Assembly: GCA_019421345.1 (NCBI GenBank)
Contig: JAHZFL010000007.1
Span: 1-64,000 of the forward strand
Direction of reading: 5' to 3'
DNA: 64,000 nucleotides
From: Roseburia sp.
Lineage (GTDB): Bacteria > Bacillota > Clostridia > Lachnospirales > Lachnospiraceae
In this document: positions 25,300-34,320 of the stretch, piece after piece
Layout: each line of letters begins with the position of its first letter
Position numbering within the stretch: position 1 is the first letter of the stretch
The notes under the pieces: model-generated
What the model saw: the letters and a program-made list of their open reading frames with translations, nothing else
The model's database searches: none
What the model was told of the DNA's origin: nothing
Program-made: the position numbers and the translations under genes

Positions 25300-27927
25300 A
25301 TGGCAAACAAATGGGTGTATTTGTTTACAGAGGGCAACGCGAGCATGCGTGAACTTCTTGGTGGTAAAGGCGCGAATCTTGCCGAGATGACAGGCTTGGG
25401 ACTTCCGGTGCCACAGGGCTTTACAATTACGACAGAGGCTTGTACTCAGTATTATGAGGACGGCAGAGAGATCAATGCAGAGATTCAGGGACAGATCAAC
25501 GAGTATATCGGAAAGATGGAAGAAATTACCGGTAAGAAGTTCGGCGATAAGGAGAATCCGCTGCTTGTATCCGTTCGCTCAGGAGCAAGAGCATCCATGC
25601 CGGGTATGATGGATACCATCTTAAATCTTGGATTAAATGAGACAGTAGTGAATGTCATTGCTGAGAAGTCCGGTAATGCACGCTGGGCATGGGACTGCTA
25701 CAGAAGATTTATCCAGATGTATTCTGACGTTGTTATGGAGGTCGGCAAGAAGTATTTCGAGGAGCTGATCGATAAGATGAAGGCAGAAAAGGGCGTTACC
25801 TTTGACGTAGATCTGACTGCCGATGATTTAAAGGAGCTTGCTTCCCAGTTTAAGGCTGAGTATAAGGAGAAGATCGGACAGGACTTCCCGGACGATCCGA
25901 AGGAGCAGTTAATGGGAGCGATCAAGGCTGTATTCCGTTCCTGGGACAACCCTCGCGCGAATGTGTACCGTCGTGATAACGATATTCCGTATTCTTGGGG
26001 AACAGCCGTAAACGTACAGTCTATGGCGTTCGGTAATATGGGAGACGACTGCGGTACAGGCGTAGCGTTCACAAGAGATCCGGCGACCGGAGAGAAGAAG
26101 CTGATGGGCGAGTTCCTTGTAAATGCACAGGGCGAGGACGTTGTTGCCGGTGTCCGTACTCCGATGCCGATCGCAGAGATGGAGGAGAAGTTCCCGGAGG
26201 CATTTGCACAGTTTAAAGAAGTATGTGCAAACCTTGAGAAGCACTACAGAGATATGCAGGATATGGAGTTTACGGTTGAGAACAAGAAGCTCTACATGCT
26301 GCAGACAAGAAATGGTAAGAGAACTGCACAGGCTGCGTTAAAGATTGCCTGTGATTTAGTAGACGAGGGTATGAGAACAGAGGAAGAAGCTGTTGCAATG
26401 ATCGACCCGCGTAACTTAGATACATTATTGCATCCGCAGTTTGATGCGAAGGCATTAAAGGCTGCGACACCGTTAGGAAAAGGTCTTGGCGCATCACCGG
26501 GAGCTGCTTGCGGTAAGGTTGTGTTTACAGCAGATGACGCGGTTGCATGGGCTGAGAAGGGCGAGAAGGTCGTTCTGGTACGTCTTGAGACTTCACCGGA
26601 GGATATTACTGGTATGAAGGCTGCGCAGGGTATCTTAACCGTTCGCGGCGGTATGACGTCTCACGCTGCCGTTGTTGCGCGTGGTATGGGTACCTGCTGT
26701 GTATCCGGCTGCGGCGACATCGCTATGGACGAGGAGAATAAGAAGTTCACACTTGCCGGAAAGACATTTACCGAGGGCTCTGAGATTTCTATCGACGGTA
26801 CGACCGGAAATATCTATGAGGGTCTGATCCAGACTGTGGACGCTACGATTGCCGGAGAGTTCGGAAGAATCATGGCATGGGCTGATAAGTACCGTACCTT
26901 AAAGGTGCGTACCAATGCAGATACGCCGGCAGACGCAAAGAAAGCACGCGAGCTTGGCGCAGAGGGTATCGGACTTTGCCGTACCGAGCATATGTTCTTT
27001 GAGGAGGACAGAATCGCTGCATTCCGTGAGATGATCTGTTCGGATACCGTAGAGGAGAGAGAGGCAGCGCTTGATAAGATCCTTCCGTATCAGCAGGGAG
27101 ATTTCGAGGGCTTGTTCGAGGCTCTTGAGGGCAATCCGGTTACGATTCGTTTCTTGGATCCGCCTCTGCATGAGTTTGTTCCGACCGACGAGGAGGATAT
27201 TAAGAAGCTTGCGGCTGCACAGGGCAAGAGCGTTGAGGTGATCAAGAACATCATTACCTCTCTGCATGAGTTCAACCCGATGATGGGACACAGAGGCTGC
27301 CGTCTTGCAGTTACTTATCCGGAGATTGCAAAGATGCAGACAAAGGCTGTCATTCGCGCAGCGATCAATGTACAGAAGGCACATGCTGACTGGAAGGTAA
27401 AACCGGAAATCATGATTCCGCTTGTATGCGAGATCAAGGAGTTAAAATTCGTTAAGAAGCTTGTGGTTGAGACAGCAGATGCTGAGATCGCAGCAGCAGG
27501 CGTAAAGCTTGAGTACGAAGTAGGTACGATGATCGAGATTCCGAGAGCAGCTTTAACTGCTGACGAGATCGCAACTGAGGCTGATTTCTTCTGCTTTGGT
27601 ACAAACGATCTGACACAGATGACATTCGGATTCTCTCGTGATGACGCAGGTAAGTTCTTAGACGCTTACTATGATACTAAGATTTTTGAGAACGATCCGT
27701 TTGCAAAGCTAGACCAGACAGGCGTCGGCAAGCTGATGGAGACAGCGATCAAGCTTGGTAAGCCGGTAAATCCGAAGCTCCATGTCGGTATCTGTGGAGA
27801 GCACGGCGGAGATCCGTCTTCCGTAGAGTTCTGCCATAAGATCGGTCTGGATTATGTATCCTGCTCACCGTTCCGTGTGCCGATCGCAAGATTAGCCGCT
27901 GCACAGGCAGCAATTGCAAGTAAATAA
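25300..27927 (+). CDS. ppdK: Pyruvate, phosphate dikinase
   Basis: It interconverts pyruvate, ATP and Pi with PEP, AMP and PPi, and in anaerobes often runs toward pyruvate and ATP in a PPi-based glycolysis. The phospho-His loop GGMTSHAAVVARGMG and the C-terminal catalytic Cys in GICGEHGGDP are present, as is the N-terminal nucleotide domain (SVRSGARASMPGMMDT). ATG at 25300 follows TTTAGGAGGAAT, giving 875 residues, normal for the family. Codon use is cleaner than in neighbours, suggesting high expression. The 3' end is duplicated in the downstream DNA. Confidence 0.97.
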   Translation: MANKWVYLFTEGNASMRELLGGKGANLAEMTGLGLPVPQGFTITTEACTQYYEDGREINAEIQGQINEYIGKMEEITGKKFGDKENPLLVSVRSGARASMPGMMDTILNLGLNETVVNVIAEKSGNARWAWDCYRRFIQMYSDVVMEVGKKYFEELIDKMKAEKGVTFDVDLTADDLKELASQFKAEYKEKIGQDFPDDPKEQLMGAIKAVFRSWDNPRANVYRRDNDIPYSWGTAVNVQSMAFGNMGDDCGTGVAFTRDPATGEKKLMGEFLVNAQGEDVVAGVRTPMPIAEMEEKFPEAFAQFKEVCANLEKHYRDMQDMEFTVENKKLYMLQTRNGKRTAQAALKIACDLVDEGMRTEEEAVAMIDPRNLDTLLHPQFDAKALKAATPLGKGLGASPGAACGKVVFTADDAVAWAEKGEKVVLVRLETSPEDITGMKAAQGILTVRGGMTSHAAVVARGMGTCCVSGCGDIAMDEENKKFTLAGKTFTEGSEISIDGTTGNIYEGLIQTVDATIAGEFGRIMAWADKYRTLKVRTNADTPADAKKARELGAEGIGLCRTEHMFFEEDRIAAFREMICSDTVEEREAALDKILPYQQGDFEGLFEALEGNPVTIRFLDPPLHEFVPTDEEDIKKLAAAQGKSVEVIKNIITSLHEFNPMMGHRGCRLAVTYPEIAKMQTKAVIRAAINVQKAHADWKVKPEIMIPLVCEIKELKFVKKLVVETADAEIAAAGVKLEYEVGTMIEIPRAALTADEIATEADFFCFGTNDLTQMTFGFSRDDAGKFLDAYYDTKIFENDPFAKLDQTGVGKLMETAIKLGKPVNPKLHVGICGEHGGDPSSVEFCHKIGLDYVSCSPFRVPIARLAAAQAAIASK

Positions 27928-28062
27928 TTACAAGGCAGTAGAAGGCTGCCTGTGCAGCGTGCACAGAGCAGCAATTGCAAGTAAATAATTGCAAAGCAGT
28001 AGAAGGCTGCCTGTGCAGCGTGCACAGAGCAGCAATTGCAAGTAAATAATTGCAAAGCAGCA
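27901..28062 (+). repeat. Tandem 60/61-base repeat spanning the ppdK stop codon
   Basis: The unit begins in the last coding bases of ppdK (27901-27960, 60 bases), is repeated at 27961-28021 (61 bases) and again in part at 28022-28062. Each copy carries the final AAIASK codons plus the TAA stop. The first two copies also carry a hairpin CTGTGCA-GCG-TGCACAG and a GCAG..CTGC dyad. The copies are nearly identical, pointing to recent slippage or unequal exchange. Confidence 0.9.
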
Positions 28063-28111
28063 ATAAAAGTAATATATACATTATTTTTGGGAGAAGGTAA
28101 TGGATAAAGAG

Positions 28112-28150
28112 AGCGTCCCTGTATTGGAAAGTATCTGATACAGGGACGCT
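28112..28150 (+). terminator. 13-bp hairpin upstream of the NSS gene
   Basis: AGCGTCCCTGTAT (28112-28124) pairs perfectly with ATACAGGGACGCT (28138-28150). Only a broken T run follows, so termination may be partial. It is placed to end ppdK transcription. Confidence 0.65.
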
Positions 28151-28178
28151 TGTGTGTTTGGAATAAATCTGGTATACT
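28150..28178 (+). promoter_or_regulatory. Promoter of the NSS transporter gene
   Basis: TTGTGT (28150-28155) and TATACT (28173-28178) are 17 bases apart, 33 bases before the start codon. Confidence 0.55.
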
Positions 28179-28210
28179 TTACTCCATATAAAAAATAGAA
28201 GGAGTAGGTT

Positions 28211-29689
28211 ATGAGAGAAAGAGAGACCTTTGGTTCAAGACTGGGATTTATTCTTGTTTCGGCAGGCTGTGCGATCGGGCTTGGCAATGTATGGAAGTTT
28301 CCTTATATCTGCGGGCAGTATGGAGGCGCGGCGTTTATTTTGATCTATCTGGCGTTTCTGCTTGTGCTGGGACTGCCGATTTTAATCTGTGAGTTTGCGG
28401 TCGGCAGAGGAAGCAGAGTTGGTATGGGAAAAGCTTTCGAGCGCTTAGAGCCGCAGGGGGGACGGTGGAATCGTCTAAAGTGGATCAGCATTTTGGGCAG
28501 CTATCTTCTTATGATGTTTTATACGATGGTCAGCGGCTGGATGCTCTATTATGCATACCGTATGGCGGCAGGAAAGCTGTCAGGACTTGATTCTGCGGGA
28601 GTTTCCGAAGCCTTTTATGAGATGCTCGGAAACGCGCCGCTTTTGGCAGTCTGGATGATCGCGGCAGTCGTCGTGTCATTTGCGGTTTGCGCCATGGGGT
28701 TAAGAAATGGCGTGGAGAAAATCACAAAGGTGATGATGAGCCTCTTGATCGTCCTGATTGTGGCGCTTGCCATCAATTCTCTTTTGCTGCCGGGGGCATT
28801 GGAGGGAATCAGATTTTATCTTGTGCCTGATTTTGCACTGGTGAGACAGCAGGGCATCGGCGTGGTTGTTTATGCCGCAATGTCGCAGGCATTTTTTACT
28901 CTGAGTATTGGAATCGGAGCTATGGAAATTTTTGGGAGCTATTTAAAAAAGGAGCGCAGTCTGCCGGGGGAGGCAACGGGGATCATTCTGCTTGATACGT
29001 TTGTGGCTCTTATGGCAGGCTTTATCATCATTCCGGCATGCTTTGCCTATGGCGTAAAGCCGGATGCCGGACCGTCGCTGCTGTTTATTACGCTTCCGAA
29101 TGTTTTTAATCATATGAGAGGCGGAAGGATCTGGGGGACATGCTTCTTTGTTTTCATGTCGTTTGCAGCGCTGTCTACGGTGATCGCGGTGTTTGAGAAT
29201 ATCATCTCTTTTTATATGGATATGGGAGGCTGGAAAAGAAGTAAGGCGGTGGGCTTTAATATGGCGCTTATCGTTTTGCTGTCATTTCCGGCAGTACTCG
29301 GCTTTAATGTGCTTTCCGGTATCGAGCCGCTCGGAGCAGGAAGTACGATTATGGATTTGGAGGATTTTTTGGTCTCGTCCAATCTGCTGCCGCTGGGAAG
29401 CATGGTATTTGTATTGTTTTGTTTGAACAAAAACGGTTGGGGATTTGAAAATTTTCTTGCCGAGGCAAATGACGGAGCGGGAGGAAAGCTTCCGGCTTCA
29501 AAATGGCTGCGGTGCTATATGCAGTACCTTTTGCCGTTTGTGATCGGTGTTGTTTACCTAAAGGGTTATTATGATATGTTTAAAGGTCGTCCGGCGCCGG
29601 TACTGATCGGTTGGATGGCATTTGCCGTGCTCTTGCTTGTTTTTGTTTTATGGACGGCATTGCATGGATGGAAGAAAGCAAGGGCTTAA
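28211..29689 (+). CDS. Sodium-dependent transporter, NSS/SNF family
   Basis: The 492-residue protein opens with FGSRLGFILVSAGCAIGLGN followed by VWKFPYICGQYGG, the sodium- and substrate-binding first helix of bacterial LeuT-like transporters, and has about 11 to 12 membrane segments. It probably imports an amino acid with sodium; the substrate cannot be read from sequence. It has its own promoter, and the GNAT gene follows after 30 bases. Confidence 0.93.
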   Translation: MRERETFGSRLGFILVSAGCAIGLGNVWKFPYICGQYGGAAFILIYLAFLLVLGLPILICEFAVGRGSRVGMGKAFERLEPQGGRWNRLKWISILGSYLLMMFYTMVSGWMLYYAYRMAAGKLSGLDSAGVSEAFYEMLGNAPLLAVWMIAAVVVSFAVCAMGLRNGVEKITKVMMSLLIVLIVALAINSLLLPGALEGIRFYLVPDFALVRQQGIGVVVYAAMSQAFFTLSIGIGAMEIFGSYLKKERSLPGEATGIILLDTFVALMAGFIIIPACFAYGVKPDAGPSLLFITLPNVFNHMRGGRIWGTCFFVFMSFAALSTVIAVFENIISFYMDMGGWKRSKAVGFNMALIVLLSFPAVLGFNVLSGIEPLGAGSTIMDLEDFLVSSNLLPLGSMVFVLFCLNKNGWGFENFLAEANDGAGGKLPASKWLRCYMQYLLPFVIGVVYLKGYYDMFKGRPAPVLIGWMAFAVLLLVFVLWTALHGWKKARA

Positions 29690-29719
29690 AGAGCGTATGG
29701 TTTGAGAGTGGAGGAGCGT

Positions 29720-30256
29720 ATGAAGGACATGCAGCGCTTGGAGCGCATGGAGGAGAAGGATTTTAATGAGATATGGGAGATTATGGAACAGAGCTTTCCC
29801 GTAGATGAACGCAGAACCTGTTTGGGGCAGAAAGAATTGCTCAAAAATCGATATTATCATCTTTACGGTTATCGCAGGGAGGGAAAGGTTGCCGCGTTTT
29901 TTGCTGTATGGCGTTTAGAAAGGCTGGCGTTTGTCGAGCATTTTGCAGTGGATGGGAAGTTCCGAAACGGAGGACTGGGAGCCGGGCTGCTGCAGGAATT
30001 GCTGCAGGGCCTGGAGGTACAGACAGTGCTTGAGGTAGAGCCGCCGGAGCGAGAGATTGCGGCACGCCGCATCCGTTTCTATGAGAGAAACGGATTTGCG
30101 CTCAATCCGTATGACGATTATGTGCAGCCGGCGCTCTCGGCGGAGGGGGAGGAGCTCCCGCTTTTGCTTATGACCTATCCCTCCGCAGTAACACGGGCAG
30201 AGTATGAGCAGATTCGGGACGAGCTGTATCGCAAGGTATATGGGCTTTTGGTTTAA
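29720..30256 (+). CDS. GNAT family N-acetyltransferase
   Basis: The 178-residue protein has the acetyl-CoA pattern of GNAT enzymes: VEHFAVDGKFRNGGLGAGLL (motif A) and a later YERNGF segment. The substrate is unknown. ATG at 29720 follows TGGAGGAG at good spacing; an in-frame start at 29702 lacks a site. It converges with xth, and the two stop codons share the bases TTAA. Confidence 0.88.
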   Translation: MKDMQRLERMEEKDFNEIWEIMEQSFPVDERRTCLGQKELLKNRYYHLYGYRREGKVAAFFAVWRLERLAFVEHFAVDGKFRNGGLGAGLLQELLQGLEVQTVLEVEPPEREIAARRIRFYERNGFALNPYDDYVQPALSAEGEELPLLLMTYPSAVTRAEYEQIRDELYRKVYGLLV

Positions 30257-31008
30257 AGTGAAAGCGTAAGCTCAACCGGGCAGTGGTCAGAACCGAACAC
30301 ATCCGTATGGATTTTTGCATCGGTCAGTCTGTCGTTTAAAGCGGCGGATGTGATAAAGTAATCGATACGCCATCCCGCATTCTTTTCCCGTGCCCTAAAA
30401 CGATAGGACCACCACGAGTAGGCGCCCTCGGTGTCCGGATAAAAATACCGGAAGGTGTCGGTGAAGCCGTCGGAGAGCAGCGCAGTCATTTTTTCGCGCT
30501 CCTCGTCGGTAAAGCCGGCATTTTTCCTGTTTGTCTTGGGATTCTTCAGATCAATTTCTTTATGTGCGACATTTAAGTCTCCGCACAAAATCAGCGGTTT
30601 TTTTGCATCAAGCGTTTTTAGATAAGCGAGGAAATCATCCTCCCACTGCATGCGGTAGGGAAGTCTTGCAAGCTCATTCTGGGAATTTGGTGTATAGCAG
30701 GTAAGCATATAAAAGTTCTCATATTCCAGCGTGATGACACGTCCCTCGTGGTCATGCTCCGGGATGCCGATACCGTAGGTGACGGCAAGCGGCTCTTTTT
30801 TTGTGAAAATGGCAGTGCCGGAGTATCCTTTTTTCTCGGCATAATTCCAGTACTGGTAATAGCCGGGAAGCTCCAGCGTAATCTGTCCTGCCGAAAGCTT
30901 GGATTCCTGAATACAGAAGATATCCGCATCTGCGGTGTTGAAAAAGTCTTCAAAGCCTTTTTGTATACATGCGCGAAGTCCATTGACATTCCACGAAATT
31001 AGTTTCAT
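30253..31008 (-). CDS. xth: Exodeoxyribonuclease III / AP endonuclease
   Basis: It cuts at abasic sites and trims 3' ends in base-excision repair. Clear motifs are MKLISWNVNGLRA at the start, IQESKL, GDLNVAHKEID and the C-terminal GSDHCPVEL. The protein is 251 residues. The frame is open further upstream to 31584, but the motif order shows the start at 31008, behind AAAGGAGA. It is the only minus-strand gene between 3 and 40 kb. Confidence 0.95.
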   Translation of the reverse strand: MKLISWNVNGLRACIQKGFEDFFNTADADIFCIQESKLSAGQITLELPGYYQYWNYAEKKGYSGTAIFTKKEPLAVTYGIGIPEHDHEGRVITLEYENFYMLTCYTPNSQNELARLPYRMQWEDDFLAYLKTLDAKKPLILCGDLNVAHKEIDLKNPKTNRKNAGFTDEEREKMTALLSDGFTDTFRYFYPDTEGAYSWWSYRFRAREKNAGWRIDYFITSAALNDRLTDAKIHTDVFGSDHCPVELTLSL

Positions 31009-31056
31009 AATCGTTCTCCTTTGTGTTATGATATAGCAGACGATGCTGCCACAAAG

Positions 31057-31085
31057 ATTATAAACGTTTTTTCTTAAATGCACAA
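31057..31085 (-). promoter_or_regulatory. xth promoter
   Basis: On the minus strand TTGTGC (31085-31080) and TATAAT (31062-31057) are 17 bases apart, about 50 bases before the xth start. Confidence 0.6.
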
Positions 31086-31180
31086 GGAAAAACAAACGAG
31101 GAAAGTCTGGGAACAGACAGCGTTCTTTGGGGGAGATGGGAGAGTGCATAGCAAAGAAACAGAAGTAGGAAGAATGACGG

Positions 31181-32731
31181 ATGATAGAGATCATTGGAAG
31201 AAAAGAAACGCGAACGATCAAGGAGCTGTCGGGAGAGAGACGCTTGCTTGCACTGCTGCAGGAGGAGGGGGTTGCGCCCAGTGCACCCTGCGGAGGGAGA
31301 GGCGTGTGCGGCAGGTGCAGAGTTCGCTTTTTGGAAGGCGCGACAGAACCGACGGAGCAGGAGCGCAAGCTTTTAACGAGGGATGAGCTGGCAGACGGCG
31401 TCCGGCTTGCGTGCGAAGCGCGCGTGAGTGCGCCGTGCCGTATTCGCATCGAACCGGATGATAAAAATCTGGCGGTATTGCTGGACGGCGAGGAGGGAGC
31501 GCCTGTTTCCTCTGTCGTTGGAGACAGCAGGGCAGAAGGGAGTGCGGCAGAATGCGCGATCGCTGTGGATATTGGCACTACCACACTTGCAGCGGAGCTG
31601 TTTTGTTTAAACGACGGGCGGACGCTTGCGACGGCGTCCGGTGTGAATAGCCAGAGAGCCTACGGGGCAGACGTACTGTCGCGTATTCTCGCGGCAAATG
31701 AGGGGAAGGGAGCACTGCTTCGTGCCTGTATGCAGAGCGATATTTTAAAGCTCATAAAGCAACTGCTGGAAAATGCCGGGCACGCAGTGCCGGTGAGACG
31801 TCTGGCGCTTGTGGGGAATACGGCGATGTGTCATCTTTTGCGCGGACTTTCCTGTCAGGGTCTGGGACGTGCGCCCTTTACGCCCACGGATCATTCGTTG
31901 TTTCAAAGCAGCGCCGCCAAATTGCTTGGGGCATGGGACTGGGAGACGGAGGCAACGATTTTGCCGGGGATTTCCGCGTTTGTCGGCGCTGATTTTGTGG
32001 CGGGAGTTTTTGCGAATGGTCTGATCCGCAAAAAGGAGCCGTGTCTTTTGCTTGATATAGGGACAAACGGCGAGATGGGCGTATGGGATGGGGAAAGGCT
32101 TTTGGTGACTTCGGCGCCGGCAGGGCCGGTTTTCGAGGGAGGAGCTATTTCCTGCGGGATTCCGGGCATACCGGGGGCGATTTCCCATACGGCATACTGG
32201 GGCGGGCGCTTTTTGTGTGAAACGATCGGAGAGCAGCCCCCGATTGGAATTTGCGGCAGCGGGATGATCGATCTTGTGAGTGAGCTGGCGGCGCATGGCT
32301 ATGTGGATAAGAACGGAACGCTAAAAGAGCCGTGGTTTACGAACGGTATCTCGCTTGCAGAGGGTGTTTCTTTTCTTCAGAAGGATGTGCGCGAGGTGCA
32401 GATGGGGAAAGCGGCGATACGGGCAGGCATTGAGGTGCTGCTCTCTGCGGCAGGGGTCAAAAAGGAGGAATGTGCACAGATTTTTCTTGCGGGAGGCTTT
32501 GGATATTATATTCATGAGCAGCGTGCGATCCGTTTGGGACTGCTCCCGCAGGAATTTTCAGGAAGGATCAAGCATGTGGGAAACAGTGCGCTAAAGGGAG
32601 CGAAACGGTTTTTGATGCAAAACGGAGCAGGTGAAGGAGAGCTTGCGCAGATATGTGCGCGCGCACAAGAAGTTTCTCTGGCGAAGCATCCTTTGTTTCA
32701 GGAGACCTATGTTTCTCAGATGCTTCTGTGA
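31181..32731 (+). CDS. RACo-like ferredoxin/ASKHA ATPase (corrinoid protein activator type)
   Basis: The 516-residue protein has an N-terminal [2Fe-2S] domain with C37, C43, C46 and C78 (CX5CX2CX31C), a linker, then an ASKHA ATPase domain with VDIGTTTLAAELF and LDIGTNGEMGV. This is the layout of RACo, which reactivates Co(II) corrinoid proteins by ATP-driven reduction. No corrinoid protein, methyltransferase or B12 gene is adjacent, so the partner lies elsewhere. The start follows GTAGGAAG. A 172-base gap to the divergent xth precedes it. Confidence 0.88.
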   Translation: MIEIIGRKETRTIKELSGERRLLALLQEEGVAPSAPCGGRGVCGRCRVRFLEGATEPTEQERKLLTRDELADGVRLACEARVSAPCRIRIEPDDKNLAVLLDGEEGAPVSSVVGDSRAEGSAAECAIAVDIGTTTLAAELFCLNDGRTLATASGVNSQRAYGADVLSRILAANEGKGALLRACMQSDILKLIKQLLENAGHAVPVRRLALVGNTAMCHLLRGLSCQGLGRAPFTPTDHSLFQSSAAKLLGAWDWETEATILPGISAFVGADFVAGVFANGLIRKKEPCLLLDIGTNGEMGVWDGERLLVTSAPAGPVFEGGAISCGIPGIPGAISHTAYWGGRFLCETIGEQPPIGICGSGMIDLVSELAAHGYVDKNGTLKEPWFTNGISLAEGVSFLQKDVREVQMGKAAIRAGIEVLLSAAGVKKEECAQIFLAGGFGYYIHEQRAIRLGLLPQEFSGRIKHVGNSALKGAKRFLMQNGAGEGELAQICARAQEVSLAKHPLFQETYVSQMLL

Positions 32732-32776
32732 GCAGGATGAGGCTTTGTGCGGGTAAGAGAATGCATGGTGATAGAA

Positions 32777-32805
32777 TTGACAGAAATTTTTGTTGCGTGT
32801 ATAAT
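32777..32805 (+). promoter_or_regulatory. Perfect consensus promoter of the MATE gene
   Basis: TTGACA (32777-32782) and TATAAT (32800-32805) are exactly consensus and 17 bases apart. Such a strong promoter would give high expression unless it is repressed. Confidence 0.85.
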
Positions 32806-32816
32806 AAGGAAAGGAA

Positions 32817-32836
32817 ATTGTTCTAAATAGAACAAT
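32817..32836. promoter_or_regulatory. 20-bp palindrome at the MATE transcription start (putative operator)
   Basis: ATTGTTCTA and TAGAACAAT flank a central AA, giving a perfect 9-2-9 dyad. It begins 12 bases after the -10 box, covering the expected transcription start. Position and size suit a MarR- or TetR-type repressor. No regulator gene is adjacent. Confidence 0.65.
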
Positions 32837-32857
32837 CTAAGTGAGGAGATGTCTGAT

Positions 32858-34234
32858 ATGGAACAGAAGAATGAATTTTTGGGAACAGAGCCAATTGGAA
32901 AATTGCTGTGGAAGCTGTCAATTCCGGCGATCGCGGCACAGATCATCAATCTGCTCTACAATCTTGTGGACCGCATTTACATCGGACACATGCCGGAAAA
33001 CGGGGCGCTTGCACTGACGGGCGTTGGTGTGTGTATGCCGATTATTATGATCGTGAGTGCCTTTGCGGCGCTTGTCAGCAACGGCGGTGCGCCGCGTGCC
33101 TCTATGGCGATGGGAAAAGGAGATTATGACGAAGCGGAGCACATTTTAAGCAACAGCTTTTCGCTGCAGCTTGTCATTTCCTTTGTTCTGACGATCGTGC
33201 TGCTTTTATTTAACAGACCGCTGCTTTTGACCTTTGGAGGAAGTGAAAATACGATTGGGTATGCGACAGCATATATGAACATCTATGCAGTCGGCACGGT
33301 GTTTGTGCAGCTTACCCTTGGAATGAATGCCTTTATTACGGCACAGGGGTTTGCAAAAACAGGAATGCTGAGCGTTTTGATCGGAGCGGTCTGCAACATT
33401 ATTTTGGACCCGATCTTTATTTATGGCTTTGACATGGGTGTGCGCGGAGCGGCAGTTGCTACGGTGCTCTCACAGGCAATGTCAACGGTCTGGGTGCTGC
33501 GTTTTCTGACAGGTAAGAACACGTTGATCAGAATACGAAGAAAATACATGCGGATGCGGGCAAAGATCGTGATTCCCGGCATCACGCTTGGTCTGGCGCC
33601 GTTTATCATGCAGGCAAGCGAAAGTATCATTATCGTATGCTTTAATGCCTCGCTGCTAAAATACGGCGGAGACGTTGCGGTTGGCGCAATGACGATTCTC
33701 TCAAGCGCCATGCAGTTTTCCATGCTGCCGATGCAGGGACTTGGGCAGGGAGCACAGCCGATTTCAAGCTATAATTACGGTACGAGAAATGCGGCGCGGG
33801 TAAAAAAGACTTTCCAGCTTCTCTTGCTTTCTACGGTGATTTATGCTGTGACGATCTGGGCGCTTTTGATGCTTTTTCCGCAATGGTTTGCAATGATATT
33901 TGCAAAAAAGACAGATATGGAGCTGATTCTCTATACGAAAGATGCGCTCCGCATCTACTGTGCGGCGATGGGGATTTTCGGCATACAAATGGCTTGCCAG
34001 TTTACCTTTATTTCGATTGGAAACGCAGGCGCCTCGATCATGGTCGCAGTTATGAGGAAATTTGTGCTTTTGCTGCCGCTTATTTATCTGATGCCTAAGA
34101 TATTTCAGGAGAACAAAGCGCAGGCAGTTTACCTGGCAGAGCCGGTCGCAGATATTCTGGCAGTCATATTTACCGTGGTACTATTTTATTTCCAATTTCG
34201 CAGGGCGCTGCGCAAATTAGAAGATAATAATTGA
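32858..34234 (+). CDS. MATE family efflux transporter
   Basis: The protein has 12 membrane segments in the MATE pattern, with an early WKLSIPAIAAQIINLLYNLV segment and a conserved pseudo-repeat in the second half (QGLGQGAQPISSYNYG). It exports cationic drugs or metabolites by Na+ or H+ exchange. ATG at 32858 is nine bases after GAGGAG; the in-frame ATG at 32849 abuts that site and is unlikely. Control appears tight: a consensus promoter with an operator-like dyad. Confidence 0.93.
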   Translation: MEQKNEFLGTEPIGKLLWKLSIPAIAAQIINLLYNLVDRIYIGHMPENGALALTGVGVCMPIIMIVSAFAALVSNGGAPRASMAMGKGDYDEAEHILSNSFSLQLVISFVLTIVLLLFNRPLLLTFGGSENTIGYATAYMNIYAVGTVFVQLTLGMNAFITAQGFAKTGMLSVLIGAVCNIILDPIFIYGFDMGVRGAAVATVLSQAMSTVWVLRFLTGKNTLIRIRRKYMRMRAKIVIPGITLGLAPFIMQASESIIIVCFNASLLKYGGDVAVGAMTILSSAMQFSMLPMQGLGQGAQPISSYNYGTRNAARVKKTFQLLLLSTVIYAVTIWALLMLFPQWFAMIFAKKTDMELILYTKDALRIYCAAMGIFGIQMACQFTFISIGNAGASIMVAVMRKFVLLLPLIYLMPKIFQENKAQAVYLAEPVADILAVIFTVVLFYFQFRRALRKLEDNN

Positions 34235-34259
34235 AAAGAAGTGTCAACTCTGCTATGAT
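34231..34259 (+). promoter_or_regulatory. Promoter of the REC/GGDEF/EAL gene
   Basis: TTGAAA (34231-34236) and TATGAT (34254-34259) are 17 bases apart; the -35 box overlaps the MATE stop codon. Confidence 0.6.
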
Positions 34260-34320
34260 AAAGGAAGAATAATGGTATTTGAAATATGCTGTACCTTTAG
34301 AGGAAGCCGGGGTAAGGAAG

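Noticed and set aside
27901..28062. CRISPR-like array after ppdK
   Set aside because: The repeats are directly adjacent without unique spacers and include coding sequence of ppdK.
31009..31584. 190-residue N-terminal extension of xth
   Set aside because: The frame runs antisense to the RACo-like gene and has no relation to exonuclease III, whose first motif starts at 31008.
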